Position numbers and translations under genes: made by a program. Below, one piece after another: positions 1 through 5,198 of a DNA stretch of 5,198 nucleotides. The stretch spans positions 1-5,198 of the forward strand of contig JAENVU010000188.1 of NCBI GenBank assembly GCA_016650415.1, given 5' to 3'. Position 1 is the first letter of the stretch. Each line of letters starts with the position of its first letter. Source of the DNA: Acidimicrobiia bacterium (GTDB taxonomy: Bacteria > Actinomycetota > Acidimicrobiia > IMCC26256 > JAENVU01). The notes under the pieces are model-generated. The model saw nothing but the letters and a program-made list of their open reading frames with translations, made no database searches and had not been told where the DNA came from.

Positions 1-73
1 CCTTGACCCACGCGGGGTCGGTGTGATCGAAGTCGGTGGCGAAGTCCTCGACGGGTGGGTGCTGGCCGGCCAT
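1..73 (-). CDS. Probable cytochrome P450, N-terminal fragment (cut by window edge)
   Basis: Only the first 24 codons are present, starting at the ATG complementary to 71-73 and running off the left edge. The visible peptide contains ATDFDHTDPAWVK, which resembles the N-terminal segment of many actinobacterial P450s, where a 'D-x-x-D-P' stretch leads into the first helix. None of the diagnostic P450 motifs (I-helix Thr, ExxR, heme-Cys loop) lies inside the window, so the call rests on this short similarity and on context. The gene begins 4 bases after the stop of a P450-type ferredoxin. A good Shine-Dalgarno, GAGGA (complement of 82-86), lies 8 bases before the ATG, inside the ferredoxin gene, which supports both the start and co-transcription. 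If correct, the product is a soluble heme monooxygenase reduced by the adjacent ferredoxin. Its substrate cannot be guessed. Another oxidoreductase is possible. Confidence 0.6.
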   Translation of the reverse strand, partial: MAGQHPPVEDFATDFDHTDPAWVK

Positions 74-77
74 GGGA

Positions 78-272
78 TCAGTCCTCGATCGTGATTGCGA
101 ACTCAGGGCAGTTGGCCACACCGGCGCGGGCGCCGTCTTCGAGTTCCGGGGGGAGGTCACCCTCGACCAGGACGAAGGCGTACCCCAGATCGTCGACGTC
201 GAAGACGTCGGGGGCCAGGGCGTAGCACCGGTTGTGGCCCTGACACTTGTCCCTATCCACCGTGACGCGCAT
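78..272 (-). CDS. P450-associated ferredoxin, single Fe-S cluster, CxxHxxC...CP type
   Basis: This 64-residue protein is the usual length for the small soluble ferredoxins that pass single electrons from a reductase to bacterial P450s. The cluster ligands visible are Cys10, Cys16 and Cys55 followed by Pro56, in the pattern C-x2-H-x2-C ... C-P. His13 occupies the place where a fourth Cys would sit in a 4Fe-4S ferredoxin. Family knowledge therefore suggests a [3Fe-4S] cluster, or an unusual His-associated cluster as discussed for mycobacterial P450 ferredoxins. The C-terminal half is acidic, as expected for docking to a redox partner. The ATG at 272-270 is preceded by GGGGAGA (complement of 280-286) 7 bases upstream, which supports this start. 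The gene is first in an operon with the probable P450 that starts 4 bases after its stop. An inverted repeat at 294-320 lies 21 bases upstream of the start codon and may control it. The ferredoxin assignment is secure, but the cluster type is inferred. Confidence 0.94.
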   Translation of the reverse strand: MRVTVDRDKCQGHNRCYALAPDVFDVDDLGYAFVLVEGDLPPELEDGARAGVANCPEFAITIED

Positions 273-293
273 CGTCTGATCTCCCCGTGTGGT

Positions 294-320
294 CGGTACC
301 TGTTTCTACCTCAGGTACCG
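294..320. promoter_or_regulatory. Perfect inverted repeat, candidate operator of the ferredoxin-P450 operon
   Basis: CGGTACCTG (294-302) and its exact reverse complement CAGGTACCG (312-320) flank a 9-base spacer (303-311). Each arm contains the self-complementary hexamer GGTACC (295-300 and 314-319), and the two hexamers are 19 bases apart, close to two helical turns. The repeat lies 22 to 48 bases upstream of the ferredoxin ATG, in the divergent region shared with recQ. A dimeric repressor or activator site is the most natural reading. Alternatively, the arms could pair as a 9-bp hairpin in the ferredoxin mRNA leader. There is no T-run, so a terminator is unlikely. No clear -10 box for the ferredoxin promoter could be placed. 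Confidence 0.6.
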
Positions 321-384
321 GCGCATGCGCGCGTGAACCAAGTCACGTCCGGGGACCTCCACCATTGATGTCTCACCCCGCCAG

Positions 385-390
385 TACGGT
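385..390 (+). promoter_or_regulatory. Candidate -10 box for a leaderless recQ transcript
   Basis: TACGGT fits the actinobacterial TANNNT -10 pattern and ends 8 bases before the recQ ATG at 399. A transcript starting about 7-9 bases downstream would begin at or next to the start codon. No Shine-Dalgarno is visible upstream of that ATG, which fits leaderless translation. No good -35 is seen: TTGATG at 365-370 is only 14 bases away, and CCATTG at 362-367 is a poor match. This is an inference from spacing and from the absence of a ribosome binding site. Confidence 0.4.
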
Positions 391-398
391 CGCCACCC

Positions 399-2450
399 AT
401 GACTGCCGATGTTTCCACCGCCGCACTCAGCACCCTCCGGGCGCTGGTGAACTCTCCGGTGGCAGATTTCCGCGCCGGTCAGCTCGACGCGATCACCGCC
501 CTCGTCGAGGAGCGGCGGCGCGTCCTGGTCGTTCAACGCACCGGCTGGGGCAAGAGCGCGGTGTACTTCGTTGCCACGCGGCTGTTGCGCGATCGCGGGG
601 CCGGCCCGACGGTCATCGTCTCGCCTCTGCTCGCCCTGATGCGCAACCAGGTCGACGCGGGCGAGCGCGGCGGCGTGGTGAGCGTGTCGATCAACAGCAA
701 CAACCGCGACGAGTGGGACGACATCAGCGCGCGACTCGATCGTGACGAGATCGACGTGTTGCTGATTTCGCCGGAGCGGTTCGCCAACTCGACCTTCCGG
801 GAGTCGATTCTGCCGACGCTGGCACCGCGCGTCGGGATGCTCGTGGTGGACGAGGTGCATTGCATCAGCGACTGGGGCCACGACTTTCGTCCCGACTACC
901 GCCGGATCGCGGAGGTCCTGAATCTGCTCCCACCCGGCGTGCCGGTGCTCGGGACCACTGCGACCGCGAACGACCGGGTCGTCGCCGATATCGAGACCCA
1001 GTTCGGCGACGCCATGCTCACGATCCGCGGATCACTCGCCCGACCGAGCCTGATCCTCGACACGTTGCGGATGCCCAGCCAGCCCGACCGGTTGGCCTGG
1101 CTCGCGCAGGTGATACCCACCCTGCCCGGGACCGGCATCGTGTACTGCCTCACGATCGCCGATTGCCAACGCGTCGCGGGGTGGCTCACCCGCGAAGGTA
1201 TCGATGCCGCGGCCTACAGCGGAGACAGCGACCCGGAACTTCGACGGGTCCTCGAAGACCGGCTGCTCGCCAACGAGCTCAAGGTCCTGGTCGCGACCTC
1301 GGCTCTCGGTATGGGCTACGACAAGCCCGACCTCGCGTTCGTGATCCATTTCCAGTCGCCCGGTTCGCCGATCGCGTACTACCAACAGGTCGGCCGGGCC
1401 GGCCGTGCGCTCACCGAGGCTCACGGCGTCCTCATGAGTGGTCACGAGGACCGCGACATCCAGGATTACTTCATCCGGACGGCGTTCCCACCGGCCGATC
1501 GCGCCAACGCCATCGTGGACCTCCTGGCCGACCGCGGCGATTGGACCCGCATCGGCGACATCGAAGCCGAGGTGAACATCCGGCGCGGTCGTCTGACTTC
1601 CATGCTGAAGATCCTCGAGGTCGAGGGAGTCGTCACCCGCGATGGCACGAAGTACCGGCGGACCGCACTCGATTGGACCTACCCCACGGAACGTATCGAC
1701 ACGATCACCGAACAGCGCCGGGCCGAGCAACGGGTCATGGACGACTATCTCGCGAGCGACACCTGCCTGATGGAACTCCTCGGCCGGGCGCTCGACGACC
1801 CCACCGCGTCGGCGTGCGGCCGTTGTTCACGGTGTACCGGCACCAGCCTCCCGGTGGAGCTCGACCAGGACCGAGTCGTCCGCGCCCGGGAGTACCTCCG
1901 CAGCCAGCCGCTCACGATCGACCCCCGCAAGATGCGCGCCGCCGGCGGCCGCATTCCGGCGGATCTCCAACTCGAATCCGGTCGCGCGCTCGCGTTTCTC
2001 GGCGACGGCGGCTGGGGTGGGATCGTTCGCGACCAGCGCGCCGACGGGGCCTTCTCCGACGAGCTGGTCGATGCACTCGTTCGGCTCGTCCGCAACTGGG
2101 AGCCCAACCCGCGCCCGAAATGGGTGACCGCGGTGCCGTCACGGCGCGCACCCACCTTGGTCGCGTCGCTCGCCGAACGCGTCGCCGAAGGCCTGAGACT
2201 TCCCTATCGCGCCACCCTCGATCAGATTCGAGACACCGAACCCCAAGCCCGAATGGAAAACAGCGCGCAGCAACACCGCAACGTGCTCGACGCGTTCGCC
2301 GTCGTCGGCCCGGTGCCGACCGGCGCAGTCCTGCTCGTCGACGACATCGTCGACTCCCGGTGGACACTCACCGAGGCCGGCGCGATGCTGCGGGGGGCCG
2401 GCGCCGAGGCGGTCATTCCGCTCGCACTCGCCCAGGGCGCGAGCGACTAG
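399..2450 (+). CDS. recQ: RecQ-family DNA helicase with C-terminal phosphoribosyltransferase-like domain (RqlH type)
   Basis: A 683-residue superfamily 2 helicase, expected to unwind DNA 3'-to-5' with ATP during repair. Motif 0 is F24-R-x-G-Q28. Walker A is T48-G-W-G-K-S53. The Walker B box is D151-E-V-H154, followed by the RecQ aromatic-rich loop CISDWGHDFRP. Motif III is G185-T-T-A-T-A190, and motif VI is Q329-Q-V-G-R-A-G-R336. Residues about 378-422 resemble a winged helix. They are followed by four candidate zinc ligands, Cys456, Cys473, Cys476 and Cys479. Instead of an HRDC domain, the C-terminus (from about residue 560) has a type I PRTase-like signature, LLVDDIVDSRWT, at about 645-656. 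As I recall, mycobacterial RqlH has this helicase-zinc-PRTase architecture. The ATG at 399 is the only ATG, GTG or TTG after an in-frame stop at 366-368. It has no Shine-Dalgarno and is probably leaderless. The VOC gene follows after 38 bases and is probably co-transcribed. The family call is secure; the function of the PRTase-like domain is unknown. Confidence 0.96.
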   Translation: MTADVSTAALSTLRALVNSPVADFRAGQLDAITALVEERRRVLVVQRTGWGKSAVYFVATRLLRDRGAGPTVIVSPLLALMRNQVDAGERGGVVSVSINSNNRDEWDDISARLDRDEIDVLLISPERFANSTFRESILPTLAPRVGMLVVDEVHCISDWGHDFRPDYRRIAEVLNLLPPGVPVLGTTATANDRVVADIETQFGDAMLTIRGSLARPSLILDTLRMPSQPDRLAWLAQVIPTLPGTGIVYCLTIADCQRVAGWLTREGIDAAAYSGDSDPELRRVLEDRLLANELKVLVATSALGMGYDKPDLAFVIHFQSPGSPIAYYQQVGRAGRALTEAHGVLMSGHEDRDIQDYFIRTAFPPADRANAIVDLLADRGDWTRIGDIEAEVNIRRGRLTSMLKILEVEGVVTRDGTKYRRTALDWTYPTERIDTITEQRRAEQRVMDDYLASDTCLMELLGRALDDPTASACGRCSRCTGTSLPVELDQDRVVRAREYLRSQPLTIDPRKMRAAGGRIPADLQLESGRALAFLGDGGWGGIVRDQRADGAFSDELVDALVRLVRNWEPNPRPKWVTAVPSRRAPTLVASLAERVAEGLRLPYRATLDQIRDTEPQARMENSAQQHRNVLDAFAVVGPVPTGAVLLVDDIVDSRWTLTEAGAMLRGAGAEAVIPLALAQGASD

Positions 2451-2488
2451 CCCGATTGCCCCACACCACCGATTCCAGGAGCTCAGCC

Positions 2489-2959
2489 ATGGTCGATCCC
2501 ATTCCCGCCGGACTCGAGAACCGCATCGTCCCGTATCTGCTGATCAACGGCGCGTCGGATGCCATCGCGTTCTACGGCGACGCGTTCGGCGCGGTCGAGG
2601 AGGGTCGCCTCACCATGCCCAACGGGTCGATCGGACACGCCGCGATCGTCGTCAACGGTGCCTCCGTATACCTCGCCGACGCCCCCGACGACATGCCCGG
2701 CGACGCGGGGAACCCCACGCGGCTCGGCGGCACGACCGTCTTGCTCCACCAGTACGTGATCGATGTCGATGCGGCCGTGGAACGGGCCGTCGCCGCCGGT
2801 GCCACGGTGCTGCGCCCGGCCGAAGACCAGTTCTATGGCGATCGGGCGGCCGTCCTCGCCGACCCGTTCGGCCACCACTGGGCTCTGCACTCCCGCATCC
2901 GGGAGGTCAGCACGGAAGAAATGGCCGACGCCGTTGCGCAGATGACTGACGCGACGTGA
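2489..2959 (+). CDS. VOC/glyoxalase superfamily protein, PhnB-like
   Basis: A 156-residue cytosolic protein of the vicinal oxygen chelate fold. Family landmarks are visible: a first beta strand and helix in VPYLLINGASDAIAFYGDAFGA (residues 14-35, broken here only by naming), a middle strand SVYLADAPDDM (59-69), the second-module start VIDVDAAVERAVAAGA (90-105), DQFYGDR (113-119) and DPFGHHW (125-131). It ends with a VSTEEM segment (140-145), which matches the 'VSPEEM' tail of PhnB-like proteins. Many relatives have His-Ala-Glu after the third strand; here it reads His50-Ala-Ala, so a possible acidic ligand is missing. Known relatives include isomerases, dioxygenases, thiol transferases and many proteins of unknown role, so no reaction can be assigned. 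AGGAG (2477-2481) lies 7 bases before the ATG and fixes the start. The gene sits 38 bases after recQ and probably shares its transcript, although no functional link is obvious. It lies in the same frame as a longer open stretch reaching back into recQ. The ribosome binding site and the homology limits argue against that longer reading. Confidence 0.92.
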   Translation: MVDPIPAGLENRIVPYLLINGASDAIAFYGDAFGAVEEGRLTMPNGSIGHAAIVVNGASVYLADAPDDMPGDAGNPTRLGGTTVLLHQYVIDVDAAVERAVAAGATVLRPAEDQFYGDRAAVLADPFGHHWALHSRIREVSTEEMADAVAQMTDAT

Positions 2960-2994
2960 CCGATGACCAGGTGATTCGCGGGTCCGGGATTGGA

Positions 2995-3012
2995 TGAGTG
3001 AGCACTCACTCA
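2995..3012. promoter_or_regulatory. Palindromic TetR-type operator upstream of tetR-ABC operon
   Basis: TGAGTGAG (2995-3002) and CTCACTCA (3005-3012) are perfect inverted arms around a 2-base centre, making an 18-bp near-palindrome. This size and the TGAGTGA/TCACTCA half-sites are typical of TetR-family operators in Actinomycetota. The site ends two bases before a candidate -10 box (3015-3020) and 16 bases before the tetR start codon, so a bound dimer would block RNA polymerase. Autorepression by the adjacent TetR protein is the simplest inference. The palindrome is read directly from the sequence, but the binding partner is inferred. Confidence 0.78.
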
Positions 3013-3014
3013 CC

Positions 3015-3020
3015 TAGGTT
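3015..3020 (+). promoter_or_regulatory. Candidate -10 box for a leaderless tetR-ABC transcript
   Basis: TAGGTT fits TANNNT and ends 8 bases before the GTG at 3029, the same spacing as the recQ candidate. Transcription would start at or next to the start codon. TTGGAT at 2990-2995 is a possible weak -35 with a long 19-base spacer that is filled by the palindromic operator. The only purine-rich alternative for ribosome binding is the AGG inside this box. Confidence 0.45.
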
Positions 3021-3028
3021 CTCGCCCT

Positions 3029-3688
3029 GTGCCGCCTCCCCGGACACTGCGCGAACCCACCGAATCACCCACTGAAGGCTCGGAGAGCCCGGGTCGATCG
3101 CGCGCGGCCGCCCTGCCGCCGGAGGAGCGCCGCGCCCGCATTGTCGCCGCCACCCTGCCGCTGATCCTGGACCACGGCGCCGCGGTCACCACTCGCCAGA
3201 TCGCCGAGGCGGCCGGAATCGCCGAGGGCACCATCTTCCGGGCGTTCCCCGACAAGGACGCGCTCCTCACGGCGGTCTTGGAGGCCGCCATGGACGCGGG
3301 GTCGGTCGACGCAGCACTCGACGCCATCGACCCGACCCTTCCTCTCGAACCGCGGCTGATCGCGGCGGTCGAAATCCTGCGCCGTCGGGTCGCGGACGTC
3401 ATGCGGTTGCGCACCGCCATCGAAATGATGAAGTCGACTCCGGCAGTCCTCCCGGCCCAACACCAGAAGACCGACCTCAGCAAGATCGCGAAGGTCTTCG
3501 AACCCGATCGCGATCAGTTGCGTCGCACCCCGCTCGAGGCCGCCCATCTGCTCCGCGGTCTCACAATCTCCGGCACTCATCCGGCGCTGATCCTCGACAC
3601 GCCGCTCAGTTCCGAGGAAATCGTCACCGTCTTGCTCGACGGCATCCACATCAACGAGTTGCACCCGCCGAAGGGATCATCGTGCTGA
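3029..3688 (+). CDS. TetR-family transcriptional regulator, probable repressor of the exporter operon
   Basis: A 219-residue protein, typical in length for TetR regulators. Residues 1-31 are Pro/Glu/Ser-rich and probably disordered. The DNA-binding domain spans about 32-80: helix 1 is EERRARIVAATLPLILDHG, and the helix-turn-helix is TTRQIAEAAGIAEGTIFRAF (54-73), followed by the usual D-K-x-x-L-L segment (DKDALL, 75-80). The C-terminal portion is the variable ligand-binding and dimerisation part and does not reveal the ligand. The GTG at 3029 is used because an in-frame stop lies at 2999-3001 and no other ATG, GTG or TTG precedes the conserved domain. The start has no good Shine-Dalgarno and is probably leaderless. 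The stop codon overlaps the ABC transporter start by 7 bases, which implies translational coupling. The palindrome just upstream suggests autorepression, released by a transported or related compound. The family is certain; the target is inferred from context. Confidence 0.94.
   Translation: MPPPRTLREPTESPTEGSESPGRSRAAALPPEERRARIVAATLPLILDHGAAVTTRQIAEAAGIAEGTIFRAFPDKDALLTAVLEAAMDAGSVDAALDAIDPTLPLEPRLIAAVEILRRRVADVMRLRTAIEMMKSTPAVLPAQHQKTDLSKIAKVFEPDRDQLRRTPLEAAHLLRGLTISGTHPALILDTPLSSEEIVTVLLDGIHINELHPPKGSSC
3671..3676 (+). promoter_or_regulatory. Ribosome binding site setting the ABC exporter start
   Basis: AAGGGA lies within the last codons of tetR and 5 bases before the GTG at 3682. It supports the overlapping GTG as the exporter start, with reinitiation or coupling from tetR translation. 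Confidence 0.6.
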
Positions 3689-5198
3689 TCCGCCTCCTCC
3701 GCACGTACCTGCTGCGCTACCGCGGCCTGTTGCTGGTCGTGCTCGGTTTGACGTTCGTGCAGACGATGGGAACGCTCACCCTGCCGACGCTCAATGCCGA
3801 CATCATCGACAAGGGCATCGTGCTCCACGACACGGGCTACATCTGGCGCATGGGCGGCATCATGCTCGTCGTCACGCTGGTGCAGGTCGTCTTCGCGGTC
3901 GCCGCGGTGTACTACGGCGCGCGCGCCGCGATGGCGTTCGGCCGCGACGTTCGCGACGCGCTCTTCCACCGGGTGACGGACTTCTCGGCCCAAGACGTCT
4001 CGGCGTTCGGTGCGCCGTCGCTCATCACGCGGATCACGAACGATGTGACCCAGGTCCAGGTTCTCGTGCTGATGTCCTGCACCCTGCTCGTCGCAGCCCC
4101 AATCACCATCATCGGCGGGGTGATCATGGCCATCCGCGAGGACGGCTCGCTCTCGTTGCTGCTCCTCGTCAGCGTGCCGGTGCTCGTCATCGCGGTCGGG
4201 CTCGTGATCGTGCGCATGGTGCCGCAGTTCCAGGTCATGCAAGTGCGCATCGACCGGATCAACGAGGTGCTTCGCGAGCAGATCAGCGGCATGCGAGTGG
4301 TGCGGGCCTTCGTCCGGGAGCCCCACGAGGCCAATCGGTTCGGTGAGGCCAACGACGAACTCACCATGACCTCGCTCCGCGCCGGTCGGCTCATGGCCTT
4401 CATGTTCCCGACGGTCATGCTGGTACTCAATGCATCGAGTGTCGCCGCGATCTGGCTCGGCGCCAACCGAATCAGTGCCGGCCACATGCAAGTCGGTGCA
4501 CTGATCGCGTTCCTCAGCTACCTCATTCAGATCCTGATGTCGGTCATGATGGCGACGTTCGTCGCGGTGATGGCACCACGCGCATCGGTGAGCGCAGAAC
4601 GTATCCAGGAAATCCTCAACGCCGAGACTTCGGTCGTGCCGCCTGCGAACCCCGTCACGACCCTGGGCGCGACGAGTTCACTCGAGTTTCGCAACGTGGA
4701 GTTCAAGTATCCGGGCGCCGAACATGCTGTGTTGAGCAACATCACGTTCCGCGCCAATGCCGGTGAGACGACGGCGATCATCGGGAGTACCGGCGCCGGC
4801 AAGACCACGTTGCTCAATCTCGTCCCGCGCCTGTTCGATGCGACCGATGGCGAGGTGATCGTCGACGGGTTCAACGTGCGCGACATCGAACCCGAGCTGC
4901 TCTGGAGCCGCATCGGTCTCGTCCCCCAGAAGCCCTACCTCTTCACCGGCACCGTCGCCAGCAACCTGCGCCACGCCAACCCCGATGCGACCGATGAGGA
5001 CCTCTGGGCGGCGCTCGAGGTCGCGCAGGCCGACTCCTTCGTTCGCGCGATGCCCGGAGGCCTGGATTCCCAGATCGCCCAAGGCGGGTCCAACGTCTCG
5101 GGTGGGCAGCGGCAACGCCTCGCGATTGCCCGGGCGCTCGTCCGCCGGCCCGGCATCTACCTGTTCGACGATTCGTTCTCCGCGCTCGACCTCGCGAC
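3682..5198 (+). CDS. ABC exporter half-transporter, degenerate-site subunit of a probable heterodimer (3' truncated)
   Basis: 505 codons are visible before the right edge; family members are usually about 570-620 residues. The order is membrane domain then ATPase domain, as in type IV (multidrug/lipid) exporters. Hydrophobic segments lie at about residues 13-35, 55-78, 128-150, 157-178, 238-260 and 271-292, consistent with six membrane helices. The ATPase domain has Walker A G368-STGAGKTT376, Q-loop Gln416 (VPQKP), signature VSGGQ (472-476) and Walker B IYLFDD (492-497). The residue after the Walker B Asp496 is Asp497 (FDDSFSALD), where an active exporter has Glu. This substitution marks the degenerate ATP site of heterodimeric exporters such as MdlA, BmrC and, as I recall, Rv1273c. 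A partner with DEATSALD-like Walker B is therefore expected downstream. The switch His lies beyond the window. The GTG start overlaps the tetR stop in GTGCTGA and has AAGGGA upstream. Substrate unknown; the TetR context suggests inducible efflux. Confidence 0.95.
   Translation, partial: MLIRLLRTYLLRYRGLLLVVLGLTFVQTMGTLTLPTLNADIIDKGIVLHDTGYIWRMGGIMLVVTLVQVVFAVAAVYYGARAAMAFGRDVRDALFHRVTDFSAQDVSAFGAPSLITRITNDVTQVQVLVLMSCTLLVAAPITIIGGVIMAIREDGSLSLLLLVSVPVLVIAVGLVIVRMVPQFQVMQVRIDRINEVLREQISGMRVVRAFVREPHEANRFGEANDELTMTSLRAGRLMAFMFPTVMLVLNASSVAAIWLGANRISAGHMQVGALIAFLSYLIQILMSVMMATFVAVMAPRASVSAERIQEILNAETSVVPPANPVTTLGATSSLEFRNVEFKYPGAEHAVLSNITFRANAGETTAIIGSTGAGKTTLLNLVPRLFDATDGEVIVDGFNVRDIEPELLWSRIGLVPQKPYLFTGTVASNLRHANPDATDEDLWAALEVAQADSFVRAMPGGLDSQIAQGGSNVSGGQRQRLAIARALVRRPGIYLFDDSFSALDLA

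Noticed and set aside
294..320. Inverted repeat as a transcription terminator
   Set aside because: It lies between divergent starts, where no transcript ends. The loop is 9 bases long and no T-run follows on either strand.
321..330. GCGCATGCGC 10-bp palindrome next to the operator candidate
   Set aside because: It is a short alternating G/C palindrome that is common in GC-rich DNA. It is not distinguishable from background without conservation data.
36..368. Plus-strand open frame over the ferredoxin gene
   Set aside because: It is antisense to the clearly identified ferredoxin and has no homologous features of its own.
306..881. Minus-strand open frame antisense to the recQ start
   Set aside because: It has no recognisable domain, spans the intergenic palindrome and recQ motifs, and has shadow-like codon content.
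860..2488. Long open plus-strand frame running through recQ into the VOC gene
   Set aside because: The portion before 2489 is Arg/Pro-rich with no recognisable domain and is a high-GC shadow of recQ in another frame. A Shine-Dalgarno and the family's N-terminal strand mark the true VOC start at 2489.
2960..2994. Possible terminator between the VOC gene and tetR
   Set aside because: I found no stable stem with adequate arms and no T-run, so the end of the recQ-VOC transcript cannot be placed.
3577..4491. 304-codon minus-strand open frame rich in His, Asp, Glu and Arg
   Set aside because: It is antisense to the tetR end and the exporter membrane domain. Its composition (H/D/E/R repeats) is what a GC-rich hydrophobic coding strand gives when read backwards, and it has no domain or ribosome binding site.

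Overview
The window is GC-rich (by eye about two thirds G+C) and densely coded, with GTG starts, leaderless-looking promoters, a P450-type ferredoxin and a mycobacterial RqlH-type RecQ helicase. This points to the Actinomycetota. A deep lineage such as Acidimicrobiia is possible, but the sequence does not settle it.

Layout. On the minus strand at the left edge are a small iron-sulfur ferredoxin (272 to 78) and, 4 bases downstream of it, the first 24 codons of what is probably a cytochrome P450 (73 to the edge). A 126-base divergent intergenic region separates them from a plus-strand pair: a RecQ-like helicase with a C-terminal phosphoribosyltransferase-like domain (399-2450), then a small vicinal-oxygen-chelate (VOC/PhnB-like) protein (2489-2959). 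After a 69-base regulatory gap comes a second plus-strand unit: a TetR-family regulator (3029-3688) that overlaps by 7 bases the start of an ABC exporter half-transporter (3682 to the right edge, truncated by the window).

How they fit together. The ferredoxin and P450 look like an electron donor and its oxygenase in one operon. A perfect 9-9-9 inverted repeat (294-320) just upstream is a candidate operator for that operon. The TetR regulator and ABC exporter look like a self-regulated efflux unit: an 18-bp palindrome (2995-3012) lies immediately upstream of the tetR -10 box. The ABC subunit has Asp in place of the catalytic Glu after Walker B, so it should be the degenerate half of a heterodimeric exporter, with its partner expected just beyond the window.

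Two plus-strand transcription units (recQ and tetR) start without a convincing Shine-Dalgarno sequence, and each has a TANNNT -10-like box ending exactly 8 bases before the start codon. This suggests leaderless mRNAs. The internal genes and the ferredoxin have recognisable Shine-Dalgarno sequences. I see no tRNA, rRNA, mobile element, CRISPR array or convincing terminator. No wholly new multi-gene system is evident. The least ordinary parts are the architecture and altered PRPP loop of the RecQ-PRTase protein, and the two operator-like palindromes.
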